A DNA stretch of 39,981 nucleotides from Lacticaseibacillus saniviri JCM 17471 = DSM 24301 (GCF_001311785.1 NZ_BBBX01000023.1:1-39981), one strand, 5' to 3'. Shown: positions 18,439 to 28,211, counted from the first letter of the stretch. A program made the numbers and translations. Notes: generated by a model not told the origin, from the letters alone.

Positions 18439-20850
18439 TTAGCGAATTGTAACATTTAATTCATCTACTAATGCCGTGGTTACCTGGGTGAAGGCTTCGG
18501 TGACTTCTTCTTCTGTCAGTGTTTGATCATCACGACGATAGGTCAACGTGTACGCCAAACTCTTTTGGCCCGCTTCAATGTGTTCACCGGCATAGACATC
18601 AAACAGGGTAATTGCCTGCAAGAACTTGCCACTGTGGGCACGAATCACGGATTCAATCTGATCATTGGTGACTGATTCAGCCACCATGAGGGCCATATCA
18701 CGCGTCATGCTTGGGTACTTAGGTGCTGGTTGCGCGATAATGGCATTCTTATCAGCGACGAATAATGGTTCCAGATCAATTTCAAAGACGAACGTTGCGG
18801 GTAAGCCCTGTTCGCGTTCAAAGGCGGGATGTAACCGCCCGACGAGTCCAATCTTTTGACTACCCAAGTAGATTGATGCTGTTTGACCGGGATGCATGCG
18901 GTCATCACTGCTGTCTGCTTGATAAGTAACGGGTTCAACCAGATTGAAGTCATTCAGCAGCCGTTCAACAATGCCCTTGATGTAATAGAAATCAACACTC
19001 GCACTGGTTTCATGCCATGTCTTATCGATTACTTCACCGGTAATCGCACCAGCCAGATATTCGCGTTCTGTTGGGCGGGTGTGACCAGTCGAGGTCAAGA
19101 AGACACGACCTTGTTCATACAAGGCCACATTCTTTTCACTGCGGGCCACGTTGTACGCGATGGCATCGAGTAACCCTGACACCAAGTTCATCCGCAACAC
19201 CTTGTGATCTTCCGTCATTGGGAAGTCTAAAACGGTGGCTTCGCTGGCTTGCAGCTTGAACCATTCGGCCTTTTCACTGCTGGTTAACCCATAGCTGATG
19301 GCCTGAGTGAGGCCGCTGGCTTCTAACAATTGCCGAGAGCGCTTGATTCGTGCTTGAACCGGTGTCAATTCACCGATTGTCAAGGTGGTTGTTGGCAGTG
19401 TGCTTGGTAAGTTGTCGTAGCCATAAATCCGTGCAACTTCTTCGATCAAATCAGCTTCAATCGCGATATCCCAACGGCGTGGTGGCACAGCGACACTGAA
19501 GAGGCCGTCTTCAACGCGAACCCCAAAGCCCAACTGTTCAAAGATCTTGGTGATAGCGGCCACATCCAAATCAGTCCCTAACACGTGATTGATGCGTGCC
19601 AAAGTGATATTAACGATGGTGTCTTCAGCCTTGATCGCACTGGCTGAAATGTGTCCTTGCGCAATATCACCATCGCTCAGTTCAGCGATGAGCCGTGCTG
19701 CTTGATCCAAGGCTTCATTGATGCTAGCAACATCGATACCCTTTTCAAAACGAGCGGATGCTTGGGAGCGCAAGTTGTACTTCAATGCGGTTTTACGCAC
19801 ATTAACGGGCGCAAACTTAGCGGATTCCAGCACAACAGTCTTCGTGCCGTCTGTCACTTCAGAATTCAAGCCACCCATGACACCAGCCAGAGCAACTGGT
19901 TGCTGGCCATTTGTGATGACAATATCTTCTGTATCGAGTTCGTGTTCATTGCCGTCAAGCGTGGTGAATTTTTCTTGTGCTTGGGCACGGCGCACGCGAA
20001 TTTCTTTGCTGCCTAAGGCGTCGTAATCAAACGCGTGAAGTGGCTGCCCGAACCCTAACATGATCAGGTTGGTGACATCGACCACATTATTGGTTGGCCG
20101 AATGCCCGCGTTCCAGAGCCGACGTTGCAACCAGAGTGGACTCTCTTTGATGGTGACGTTGTCAATCACGCGCATCTGGTAACTCGGTGCATCTTCTGGA
20201 TTGTCAACGACAGCACTGAGATAATCACTCACAGGCTTGCCGGTTTCGTTAACGTCCCCGTCATTAAAATGTGGCACATTGCCATAAGTGGCACCAACTT
20301 CCCATGCCACACCGCGCATGCCTAATGCATCCGCACGGTTAGGGGTGATTTCAAAATCCAAAATAGCATCGGTCATGCCCAAGGCAGCGAGTGCGTCGCT
20401 CCCAGGCTTGAGTGCTTCGTTAAAGACATAAATCCCCTTAGCGTATGCTTTTGGCACGACATTTTCAGGGTAACCAATTTCTTGTAAGGCACAGATCATG
20501 CCGAGGCTTTCAACGCCACGAATCTTGCCTTTTTTAATCTTGATGTTGTCTGCAATCCGCGCGCCAGGTAAAGCAACAATCACGGTTTGCCCGGCAGCGA
20601 CGTTGGGTGCGCCACAGATGATTTGTCGAGGTTCTTCTTCGCCGACATCCACTTGTGTCACCTGTAAGTGATCGGAGTCAGGATGTGGTTCCATACTCAA
20701 AATATGCCCCACAACAATCTTTTTTAACCCTTTATCGGGGTGATGGACATTGGCCACTTCAATCCCGGTGCGTGATACTTTGTCAGCCAGTTCTTCTGGT
20801 GTTACTGGCACATCTACTAATTCCTGTAACCATTCATATGAAACGTCCAT
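18439..20850 (-). CDS. pheT: Phenylalanyl-tRNA synthetase beta subunit
   Basis: Together with PheS it forms the heterotetramer that charges tRNA-Phe. The frame is intact at 803 residues, the normal length. Domains in order: an N-terminal EMAP/tRNA-binding domain (about residues 40-150; IVVGHILSMEPHPDSDHLQV, ICGAPNV), the B3/B4 editing region (about 210-400; LHAFDYD, GVMGGLNSEV, SQASARFEKGI), B5 (about 405-480), the catalytic-like core (about 490-690; YGYDNLPSTLP, HPGQTASIYLG) and the C-terminal FDX-anticodon-binding domain (about 710-803; KYPSMTRDMAL, YTLTYRRDDQTLTEEEV). The start ATG at 20850 has AGGAGG upstream and lies one base after the pheS stop. Confidence 0.98.
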   Translation of the reverse strand: MDVSYEWLQELVDVPVTPEELADKVSRTGIEVANVHHPDKGLKKIVVGHILSMEPHPDSDHLQVTQVDVGEEEPRQIICGAPNVAAGQTVIVALPGARIADNIKIKKGKIRGVESLGMICALQEIGYPENVVPKAYAKGIYVFNEALKPGSDALAALGMTDAILDFEITPNRADALGMRGVAWEVGATYGNVPHFNDGDVNETGKPVSDYLSAVVDNPEDAPSYQMRVIDNVTIKESPLWLQRRLWNAGIRPTNNVVDVTNLIMLGFGQPLHAFDYDALGSKEIRVRRAQAQEKFTTLDGNEHELDTEDIVITNGQQPVALAGVMGGLNSEVTDGTKTVVLESAKFAPVNVRKTALKYNLRSQASARFEKGIDVASINEALDQAARLIAELSDGDIAQGHISASAIKAEDTIVNITLARINHVLGTDLDVAAITKIFEQLGFGVRVEDGLFSVAVPPRRWDIAIEADLIEEVARIYGYDNLPSTLPTTTLTIGELTPVQARIKRSRQLLEASGLTQAISYGLTSSEKAEWFKLQASEATVLDFPMTEDHKVLRMNLVSGLLDAIAYNVARSEKNVALYEQGRVFLTSTGHTRPTEREYLAGAITGEVIDKTWHETSASVDFYYIKGIVERLLNDFNLVEPVTYQADSSDDRMHPGQTASIYLGSQKIGLVGRLHPAFEREQGLPATFVFEIDLEPLFVADKNAIIAQPAPKYPSMTRDMALMVAESVTNDQIESVIRAHSGKFLQAITLFDVYAGEHIEAGQKSLAYTLTYRRDDQTLTEEEVTEAFTQVTTALVDELNVTIR

Positions 20851-20851
20851 G

Positions 20852-21896
20852 CTAGCCCTCCTGTTTGAACTGGTTTAAGAAGCGTAAGTCATTCTGGTAG
20901 AAGCTCCGAATATCGTCGATCCCATACTTGAGCATGGCGAATCGGTCAGGGCCAAGACCAAAGGCAAAACCACCGTATACATCCGTGTCAACACCGGCGT
21001 TGCGTAACACATTGGGATGCACCATACCGGCACCTAAAACTTCGATCCAACCGGTATACTTACATACCGCACAGCCTTTACCGCCACAGCGGAAACAGGT
21101 CACGTCCACTTCAACGGATGGTTCTGTGAATGGGAAGTAACTGGGACGTAAGCGAATTTCGCGATCTTGTCCAAAAACATGCTTACTCAATGCGAGTAAG
21201 GTCCCCTTCAAATCGGCCATGGTGATGTGCTTATCGACGACCAATCCTTCTAGTTGGTGGAATTGATGACTGTGCGTCGCATCATCGGTATCGCGACGAT
21301 AAACGCGGCCTGGACTGATCATTTTGAGTGGGCCCTGGCTGAAGTCATGCTTCTCGAGTGTCCGTGCTTGGACAGGACTCGTATGTGTCCGCATCAATAA
21401 TTCATTGTTGATGTAGAACGTATCTTGCATGTCCCGTGCGGGGTGATTGGCAGGAATGTTCATCATCTCGAAGTTATAGTGATCTTCTTCCACTTCTGGA
21501 CCTGAGACCACTTGGTAACCCATGCCCATGAAGAAGTCTTCCAAATCATCCATCATTTGCACGATAACGTGGCTGACACCGCGTTGGTCTTGGTTCCCAG
21601 GTAAGGTCACGTCGATTTTTCAGAGGCCAGTTGTTGCTCAATAACGGCTGTTTCGAGTGCTTCCTTACGACTTTGCAGAGACTCGGTCAGTTGGTCCCGC
21701 ACTTTATTGGCGAAGGCACCCACCTTAGGCCGTTCAGTTTTATCGAGATCCTTCATTCCGCGCAAAATTTCAGTAATGGGACCTTTTTTCCTAACAAGCT
21801 AACGCGAATATCATTTAATTCCTTGAGATCAGTAATCTCTTGGATTCTGTCATGACTGCGCTTTGACAGTTCTTCTAGCTTTTGTTCTAAATCCAT
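20852..21896 (-). CDS. pheS: Phenylalanyl-tRNA synthetase alpha subunit, two frame breaks
   Basis: The catalytic subunit, about 348 residues. The N-terminal coiled coil [19 protein letters not shown] starts at ATG 21896 behind AGGAGG. A missing A near 21782-21787 breaks [19 protein letters not shown] second missing A near 21615-21620 breaks [10 protein letters not shown]. The long frame 20852-21610 holds class-II motif 2 ([22 protein letters not shown]) and motif 3 ([14 protein letters not shown]), plus [13 protein letters not shown], a metal-binding-like insertion often seen in Gram-positive PheS. The breaks leave all motifs intact, so the protein is almost certainly functional in the cell. 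Expression is under T-box control. Confidence 0.96.
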
Positions 21897-21956
21897 AAAA
21901 TCCTCCTTTTTAATGTGCAAGTGATCATTTTTAGTGATCCAACATGCACTTTTACG

Positions 21957-22195
21957 CACAAAAAAAGCTCCGCCCCAAAAAGGGACGAAGCATCGCGGTA
22001 CCACCCTTGTTCACAGACTAAGCCTGTGCACTCAACAACATAACGGCATGGACCGGCGCTTCCTAAACAATCTGTCTCAGAAGGCTACTCAAAAAGCGAA
22101 AACAGGTGATAAGCGCATCGATCACTTGCAGTCAATGGTGAATCTTCCCTGGCTGCGCCGCACACTTGAACTTTTATCCTAGTATTTAAACGATT
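21957..22195 (-). promoter_or_regulatory. T-box riboswitch leader of pheST
   Basis: On the minus strand the canonical T-box core AAGGGTGGTACCGCG lies at about 21994-22010. The antiterminator side can alternatively pair into a terminator in which CGTCCCTTTTTGGGGCGG is followed by T7 (about 21959-21984). Upstream sequence to about 22190 forms the Stem I/II region. Uncharged tRNA-Phe should pair with the UGG of the T-box and with a UUC/UUU specifier codon. I could not place the specifier loop with confidence. The leader ends about 60 bases before the pheS start. Confidence 0.93.
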
Positions 22196-22206
22196 TAATT
22201 AGGAAC

Positions 22207-22235
22207 AATATACCAAATATGAAGAGACAAAACAA
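22207..22235 (-). promoter_or_regulatory. Promoter of the pheST T-box transcript
   Basis: Minus-strand -35 TTGTTT (22230-22235) and -10 TATATT (22207-22212) are exactly 17 bases apart, just upstream of the T-box leader. Confidence 0.75.
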
Positions 22236-22262
22236 GTTACGCTCGTGAAATCAGGACGCAGA

Positions 22263-22619
22263 TTAGCATTCTTGATCGCTAATCCAGGTGTCACCCCAAG
22301 TGTGTGCTGCTTCCATCACATCTTGAAGTGCAGCCCCTTTGGCAGTCAATGAGTATTCAATCAATGCGGAGTCTTCATGGGTCTCACGATTAACCAAGCC
22401 TTGACCCTCAAGTTCCTTCAAACGTTCGACCAACACGCGGTCGGAGCACTTCGCAACAGACTTCGCAATATCCTTGAAGCGAGATGGGCCATTTTGAAGT
22501 AAGACTTCCAAAATTAAGCCATTCCACTTCTTACCAAGGATCGTGAACGTCTGTTGAAACTTAGGGCAGATGCTCAGATCGGATTGTTGCGTACAGTCAA
22601 CAGTAACGGTTTTCTCCAT
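22263..22619 (-). CDS. HxlR/DUF24-type (YodB/CatR-like) redox-sensing regulator
   Basis: A 118-residue winged-helix repressor. ATG 22619 (MEKTVTV) is chosen over an upstream codon at 22643 because AGGAGG sits about eight bases before it. The core ICPKFQQTFTILGKKWNGLI, GPSRFKDIAKSV and RVLVERLKELEGQGLVNRE is very close to B. subtilis YodB and CatR, which sense quinones and diamide through a conserved N-terminal Cys. Here that Cys is Cys18 in CPKF. Cys9, Cys58 and a C-terminal Cys118 (SDQEC, last residue) are also present; YodB forms intersubunit disulfides between its N-terminal and C-terminal Cys. Redox sensing and a link to the quinone-type operon at 36424-39920 are inferences. The gene stands alone. 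Confidence 0.88.
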   Translation of the reverse strand: MEKTVTVDCTQQSDLSICPKFQQTFTILGKKWNGLILEVLLQNGPSRFKDIAKSVAKCSDRVLVERLKELEGQGLVNRETHEDSALIEYSLTAKGAALQDVMEAAHTWGDTWISDQEC

Positions 22620-22731
22620 GTTGTTTCCTCCTATATCTACCAATCACTTACATTTTGATAGTACCAAGTATACCGCAACGGCGTAAAAAACAAGCACCAT
22701 CATTTCAGTCATAAAAAAGAAGAAGATGAGA

Positions 22732-22829
22732 CAAAAGGCGGTTATAGAATGAGGATTAACAGGCAACATGGCTAAATCCTGAACTTAGGATGTGCCATGA
22801 TGCTGGTTAACCGGAATTCTATGCTTTTG
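22732..22829. repeat. Imperfect ~98-bp palindrome (small intergenic inverted-repeat element)
   Basis: The left arm (about 22732-22770, with TAGAAT, ATTAAC and ACATGGC) pairs with the reverse complement of the right arm (about 22792-22829, with GCCATGATGC, GTTAACC and ATTCTA). A smaller central hairpin (ATCCT-AGGAT, about 22774-22792) sits in between. It could fold as a long cruciform or RNA stem. No open frame occupies it. It resembles REP/MITE-like elements scattered in lactobacillar genomes, but that identity is unproven. The rest of 22644-22731 is an AT-rich spacer holding the regulator's upstream region. Confidence 0.55.
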
Positions 22830-22854
22830 GCACTCGATTAGGCAATACTATGCG

Positions 22855-22890
22855 CACAAAAAAGAAGCTATGACTGAGTCACAGCTTCGA
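22855..22890 (-). terminator. Terminator after the HD-domain gene
   Basis: On the minus strand GAAGCTGTGAC pairs with GTCATAGCTTC (one mismatch) and is followed by T6. It lies 20 bases past the reconstructed stop at 22910. Confidence 0.8.
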
Positions 22891-22909
22891 CGTGCATGCC
22901 AAAGGATGT

Positions 22910-23415
22910 CTAATCCGTTGAACGGCTGGCCAACAATTGTGATGGGTGCCGTACTTTTTGCCACCAAGGGCTCACAACTTCATCCATTGCAGCGTAATCA
23001 TCAACCAATGAGACGATATAACTCTCGGCATACTTAGGTAAGCCGATTGTTGCCCCCCACATGTGCTTGACGATAATGTCTTTTTCTTTGGGTGATAGCT
23101 CGGTTATTTTTCAGCGTTGCGCAAGGCAATGCGTGGATGGATGTAGGCGTGTGTACCTAATGAGAACTTTGTTGTCCGCCAATCGTAATAGAACATATCG
23201 TGCAACAAACCAGCACGCGCAGTTGCTTTGGCATCGAGGTGCCAGCGCTTGGCGATTTGGTAACTCTGATAGGACACATGGATCGAGTGCTCCAGCCGAT
23301 TCGAATAATGATGTTGCGTATATTCTTTCAGTTGCTGCACTTCTGGTCGATCCAGAAGATCTTGCACATAGCTCATATATTCGGAATCATTCAACCAATC
23401 AGTATCTTTGACCAT
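22910..23415 (-). CDS. HD-domain phosphohydrolase-like protein, one frame break
   Basis: About 168 residues. HD-superfamily residues are visible: the first His in NRLEHSIHVSY and the His-Asp pair in GLLHDMFYYDW, followed by YIHPRIALRNAEK. The frame ends early at 23104. Adding one A to the A5 run near 23104-23108 continues as ITELSPKEKDIIVKHMWG, then PKYAESYIVSLVDDYAAMDE and a stop at 22910. The conserved second histidine in KHMWG supports the repair. ATG 23415 with an AAAGGAGC site. Substrate unknown (nucleotide or phosphoester hydrolase by family). It has its own promoter and terminator. Confidence 0.82.
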
Positions 23416-23455
23416 TCAAAAGCTCCTTTTGTGCGCTAAGATTCAACACACCTGC

Positions 23456-23484
23456 ATTATATCAGCTTCCGCAAAAAGTGATAG
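23456..23484 (-). promoter_or_regulatory. Promoter of the HD-domain gene
   Basis: A consensus minus-strand TATAAT (23456-23461) with a weak -35 CTATCA (23479-23484) 17 bases away lies 41 bases before the ATG. Confidence 0.6.
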
Positions 23485-23508
23485 CAAATTAACCGGCTTA
23501 ACTATTTT

Positions 23509-24269
23509 TTAATCACCGACCAGATGGAACATCACAACAGCAGCGGCAATGGCCACATTCAGTGATTCGGCCTTCCCCTTGATAGGAATGTACAAGTTGG
23601 CTGTGGTTTGATCCAACAGAATCTGTTGCATCCCATTGCCTTCGTTACCCACGATCAAACCAAATTGAGGAGCAGCTTCAACCGAACGATATGGCACCGC
23701 CTGTGGATTGAGCTCAGTCCCATAAACGGGAATATCAGCTTGCTTCAATTGTTTGACCACGGTCGTTAATTTTTCCTGCACAATATTCAGGTGGAATTGG
23801 CTCCCCTGCATCGCCCGCGTCACTTTGGCGCCGAATGGATCAGCGGTTTGGTGACCGAAAACAACGGTCTTGATGCCGGCTGCATCCGCTGTCCGAACCA
23901 GTGTCCCGACATTACCGGGATCTTGAATGCCGTCGAGTAAGAGATATTGGCCGTGCAGTGGGGCATCGAGTGTTGCCAATTGCCGTGGCATGATGGCGAA
24001 AATACCTTGTGGTGACTTGGTATCGCTCAAGTGACTGGCCACATCTTCTGAGATTTCGGTGATCTTGTTATAGAATGGCTTGAGTTCGCGCATCTCTAAA
24101 AACTTGTTTGTCGCATAAATGGCTTTTGGTTGTTCGCCGGAATTAACGGCTTCTTGAACCAAGTGCCAGCCTTCTAATAGGTAAAGTTGTGCCTCTTTTT
24201 GATACTTGTGGGTTGTTAACTTCTTAGCTTGCTTAATCTTGTCATTTTTGGTGATGAAATGTATTCCAT
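23509..24269 (-). CDS. TrmH/SpoU-family RNA 2'-O-methyltransferase, one frame break
   Basis: About 253 residues, a SAM-dependent methyltransferase with an alpha/beta trefoil knot acting on rRNA or tRNA ribose. The three SpoU motifs are visible: DGIQDPGNVGTLVRTADA, LIVGNEGNGM and IPIKGKAESLNVAIAAAV. The N-terminal part is in another frame; adding one A near 24250-24254 joins MEYISSPKNDKIKQAKKL to LLEGWHLVQEAV. The ATG at 24269 has GGCAGGGAC upstream. It is commonly annotated as RlmB-like or YsgA; the exact target nucleoside cannot be told. It is divergent from acyP, with overlapping promoters between them. Confidence 0.88.
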
Positions 24270-24298
24270 AATGTCCCTGCCCTTCTTAGCTGAAGTCC

Positions 24299-24348
24299 AG
24301 TATACCATACTTCAGTCTGAGTTCAGATGCGCATGAATATGCTACACT
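24299..24348. promoter_or_regulatory. Divergent promoters of the RNA methyltransferase and acyP
   Basis: On the minus strand an extended -10 (TGGTATACT, with TATACT at 24299-24304) precedes the methyltransferase. On the plus strand an extended -10 (TATGCTACACT, with TACACT at 24343-24348) precedes acyP. Both have poor -35 boxes, typical of TGn-dependent promoters. They occupy the same 50 bases. Confidence 0.55.
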
Positions 24349-24376
24349 AATGATAAACTATTGCGAGGTGAGACAA

Positions 24377-24658
24377 ATGGCAACAAACGGTGTCCACATT
24401 ATTGTTTCCGGGCGCGTTCAGGGGGTTGGCTTTCGCTGGATGACCAAGATGGTCGCGGCCAAACTCCACATCACGGGCACGGTCGCCAACCAAATGGATG
24501 GTTCGGTCGAAATTTATGCGGTGGGAGCGAGTGACCAACTGGCTCAATTTGAAGCAGCAGTGAAGGCGAGCCCAACACCGAGTGGTCGCGTGAGTGATTA
24601 TCAGGCAACCCCACTCGACCCTGTTCCGACGTTCAAAAATTTTGATGTCATCGGTTGA
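24377..24658 (+). CDS. acyP: Acylphosphatase
   Basis: A 93-residue enzyme hydrolysing acyl phosphates. The signature GRVQGVGFRWMT (residues 12-23) carries the phosphate-binding Arg20, and the catalytic Asn38 is in TGTVANQMDGSVE. The ATG at 24377 (MATNGVH) has GAGGTGAG upstream; an earlier in-frame codon at 24350 would lie in the promoter region. It is followed 59 bases later by yidC, a pairing common in lactobacilli. The frame is intact. Confidence 0.95.
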   Translation: MATNGVHIIVSGRVQGVGFRWMTKMVAAKLHITGTVANQMDGSVEIYAVGASDQLAQFEAAVKASPTPSGRVSDYQATPLDPVPTFKNFDVIG

Positions 24659-24717
24659 AACCCTTTACGGCTTCAAGTATAGTTAAAACGATATTCATTA
24701 ATGAAGGGACAGACACA

Positions 24718-25694
24718 ATGACGAAATTGAAACGATGGCTAACCGTCGGCGGGATTAGCTCGCTGGCATTGTTTTTAGCTGCCTGTGGTCAAACCACCAC
24801 AAAAACGGTGTGCGTAAGCCACCAACAGACTTCTTTAACGGGACCTTGTACAAGTATATTGCGCAACCTTTGCAACACTTGATGGAGTGGATTTCAGGCT
24901 TCTTCAGTGGTCCTAACGGTTATGGGATTGCCATTATCCTGATCACCTTGGTTGTGCGGATGATTCTGTTACCGCTGATGTTGAATCAGCAAAAGAACAT
25001 GACTATCTCACAAGAAAAGACCAAGCTCTTGAAGCCGCAATTAGACATCGTGCAAGCTCAGATGAAGAAAGCCACAACACCTGAAGAACAGATGCAGGTC
25101 AATCAGCTGATGCAGCGTGTCTACAAGGAAAACGGCACCAGCATGATTCCGCCAATGGGCTGTTTGACAATTTTGATTCAATTGCCAATCTTCTCCGGCT
25201 TGTATCAAGCGGTGGCTTACTCGACTGAAATTTCTAACAGTACTTTCTTTGGGATTCAATTAGGGAAACCCAACATGATTGTGACGATTATCGCGACCCT
25301 GTTATACGTCGCCCAGAGTTACATCATGATGCAGGGTGTCTCTGAAGATCAGAAGAAAGCCATGCGGACAACCATGTGGCTCTCACCTGGGATGACCTTC
25401 TTCTTCTGTTTGATGTCACCTGCAGGACTCGGCTTGTACTTCTTGGCCGGTGGTCTGATTATCTTGATTCAACAAGTGATTGTTACATACGTCATCACCC
25501 CATCCATCCGCAAACGCTTGGATGCCGAAATGGCCGAAAACCCACCTGTGATTGTTGTCGATGAACACACATTCGATAAGCAAAACGCGAGCGCACCTGC
25601 TGCCAAGGGTAACGCAAATAACGCTGCCTCGACCAACAGTGAAAGCAACCGCAACCGTAATCGCAATGCGGGTAAGCAACAGCGGCATCACTAA
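24718..25694 (+). CDS. yidC: Membrane protein insertase YidC/OxaA, one frame break
   Basis: Inserts and folds membrane proteins, alone or with SecYEG. It starts at ATG 24718 with a lipoprotein signal peptide (KRWLTVGGISSLALFL) and lipobox LAAC, so Cys23 is the lipidated N-terminus. A missing G near 24806-24808 separates this from the body, which begins VRKPPTDFFNG. The 60KD_IMP domain follows: GYGIAIILITLVVRMILLPL with the conserved Arg of the hydrophilic groove, an amphipathic loop, then MGCLTILIQLPIFSGLYQAV and further helices. The tail is Asn/Arg-rich and basic (SNRNRNRNAGKQQRHH), typical of ribosome-contacting tails. About 325 residues. Confidence 0.96.
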
Positions 25695-25717
25695 TCAATG
25701 CGCAAAATGATATAACA

Positions 25718-25762
25718 AATACCCCGAGATCAAACCACGTGGTTTAATCTCGGGGTATTTTG
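25718..25762. terminator. Strong terminator after yidC
   Basis: ATACCCCGAGATT pairs with AATCTCGGGGTAT, with further pairing AACCACGTGGTT at the tip and a T-run on the plus side. It lies 24 bases after the yidC stop. The convergent kinase gene ends about 100 bases further on. Confidence 0.92.
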
Positions 25763-25860
25763 TTGGGTTTTCAAATGTCGAACAATATCGATGAGTCGCG
25801 TTCCAAAAGCATCTTTTGTCACAGCCTAATCTTACAGTTCACTATGAATTTCAGTGGATT

Positions 25861-27419
25861 TCATTTTTGTTCTGCCAAATTGGCTTGACGCCGAAGCTCG
25901 GCTGCTTGATTGCTTGTAATCACAGGCAGATTGACCCGGAAAACAGAGCCATGCCCCAATGCGGAATCAACTTCAATCGTACCCTTATAGTTCTCAATCA
26001 GTTGTTGCGCAATCGCAAGGCCTAAGCCGTTACCACCCTTTTCGCGGCTCCGCGCCTTATCAACGCGATAGAAGCGATTGAAGACCCGTTTGCGATCTTC
26101 AGGGCTGATCCCCTCACCGAAGTCTTGAATGGCCATGGCCACCCCTTCTTCTTCGTTAGCAGCGGAGATATGAATTTCTTTACGACTTGTGGAATACTTG
26201 ACCGCATTATCCATCAGAATAATTAAGACCTGTTCAACGTGATTGCGATACATGCGGACAAACGTTTCGCCTTCCAGCGCATCATCAAAACGTAAACGTG
26301 AAGTCCGGATGAATCATCCGAAAATCATTCACGACCTGTTGCAGGATCTGATGAATGTCTGTCACAGCATTTGGAAATTGGATATCAACTTGGTCCGCAC
26401 GGGTGAGATCGAGCATTTCTTGAATCAAGCTCTTCATCCGCGTGATTTCCTGAAGCGAAGCAGACAACGATTCTTCTAACACTTCAGGATCATCCTTACC
26501 CCAGCGATTCAACAGCTGGAGATGCCCTTCCAAAATAGCGACAGGTGTCCGCAATTCGTGCGAAACGTCTTGCACGAAATCACTCTGCTGGTCAATGTAG
26601 TGTTGCATGCGATCCAACATGCCATTGAATTCAACCACCAAATCGGCCAATTCATCGTGATGCTTGAGTTCTGGAATCCGCACAGACGATTGTGGCTCTT
26701 CATTGACGATATCAATCGTGTCAGTGATGCGCTTGATTGGCTTCAGGAAGCGCGATGCTAAGACATAACCCAGCAACATGGAGAATAATAGCGCAAAATC
26801 GAACTCGCATAGATCACAGCGGTAATCTTGCGCATCGTCACGTGAAAGGCATTCATCGCATCGGTGACCTGAATGTAGCCGATGAGCTTACCGGTCGAAC
26901 CGGAATGTACAGGTGCGCGGCCCACGATTCCATCAAAGTCACCGTTGACCTCATCACTCAATTGCAAGTCGCTAACTTTTTTCAAGTCAACACTCGCGTT
27001 GTGCGACGTAAAGACATAGGTCCCCGAGCGATCATACACAGAAACCGTGATATCTTCACGCGACAACTTCTGGAGAACGGAATCCGAAAATAGCGAGGAG
27101 TGACTGGTTTCCGTTGGCATTGCGCCAGCGGCCGGATCATCCTTGTCCTGCGCACTACTGACATCAATTCTTGGCACCACGTCAGCGACCGTCAAGTTTG
27201 AGCGAACCGGGGAGAGACGCTGAACCACGGCATTGACCGTGTCCTTGACCGTATTGCGTTCTTGCGCGACCAGAATTTGACGAGTGGCACCATAGACCAC
27301 CATTGAAAAAACCAGAAACGTGATGAAAATACCAATTCCCACCGTCAGCGCCCACTTCACTTTCAGTGAAATACGGCGATGTGTTTCTGGTTGTTCCGTT
27401 TTTTAGTCAGTCGTTTCAA
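25861..27419 (-). CDS. arlS: ArlS-like sensor histidine kinase, three frame breaks
   Basis: An OmpR-type partner kinase of about 519 residues. Two membrane helices (WALTVGIGIFITFLVF and FALLFSMLLGYVLASRFL) enclose a ~130-residue extracytoplasmic sensor region, then a HAMP segment. The HisKA motif FVQDVSHELRTPVAIL bears the phospho-His, followed by the N box DNAVKYS, the G1 box DFGEGIS, the F box RFYRVDKAR and the G2 box GGNGLGLAIAQQL. Breaks: near 27402 (a missing A joins a TTG start at 27419, MKRLTKKTEQ, to the body), near 26793 (a missing T gives IFALLFS) and near 26288 (an extra T; the repair reads FTFDDALEGETFV). It follows arlR at three bases. The input signal is unknown. Confidence 0.86.
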
Positions 27420-27422
27420 CGA

Positions 27423-28108
27423 TTAGGACCGCATTACGTAGCCGGTTCCCCGTACCGTCTGAATATAGCTAGGTTCGCCTGGGCGATCAATCTTGTTCCG
27501 GATATAACGCACGTAGACATCGACAACATTGGTTTCAACGTCTGAATTGTAGCCCCAGACCTTGCTCAACAACACATCACGCGCCAAAACAACATTAATG
27601 TTTTCCATCAATGTCAGTAACAGTTCATATTCACGCTTGGTAAGCTCGATGATATCATCACCACGACGCACCACACGATTTTCCTTTTCGATGACTAAAT
27701 CACGATAGGTAATGGTCGTTTGCTTCGCAGCGTTGTTTTCACCTTCGATATTGATGCGGCGTAATAACGCACGTAAGCGAGCCAATAATTCTTCAATCGC
27801 AAATGGCTTAACGATGTAATCATCCGCACCGTGATCCAAACCAGAAACACGATCGATTACAGAATCACGCGCTGTCATCATAATAATTGGGGTATTCTTC
27901 ACCTGGCGCACCCGGCGACAGACTTCAAGGCCATTGAGTTCTGGCAACATGAGATCGAGCAAAATGGCATCCCAATCTTCATCTAATGCAGCCTCAAGCC
28001 CTGTCCGGCCGTTAAATGCACGGCAGTCTCATAACCTTCATGCTTTAATTCCAATTCAACAAATCGAGCGAGGTTCTTCTCGTCTTCGATAATTAAGATT
28101 TTACTCAT
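27423..28108 (-). CDS. arlR: ArlR-like OmpR-family response regulator, one frame break
   Basis: About 228 residues. The start ATG 28108 (MSKILIIEDEKNLARF) has AAGGAGC upstream. A missing A near 28011-28014 separates the first 34 residues from NGRTGLEAALDEDWDA. The receiver then shows the phosphoacceptor region ILLDLMLPELNG, MMTARD and DYIVKPF. The winged-helix domain contains LTKREYELLLTLMEN and VWGYNSDVETNVVDVYVRY, very like staphylococcal ArlR and streptococcal CsrR. In lactobacilli such systems influence acid or oxidative stress, autolysis and adhesion; the local regulon is unknown. Confidence 0.9.
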
Positions 28109-28211
28109 CTAATTGCTCCTTAACTTGGTCCGCCATGGTTATCCACGGGGATTATTTCTCATTTTCAAATTCTCATCCAGTCGAATTCTAATGAAAGCTT
28201 ATCGCCGAATT

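Noticed and set aside
22732..22829. CRISPR-like or transposase remnant
   Set aside because: There is one palindrome only, no repeat-spacer periodicity and no reading frame.
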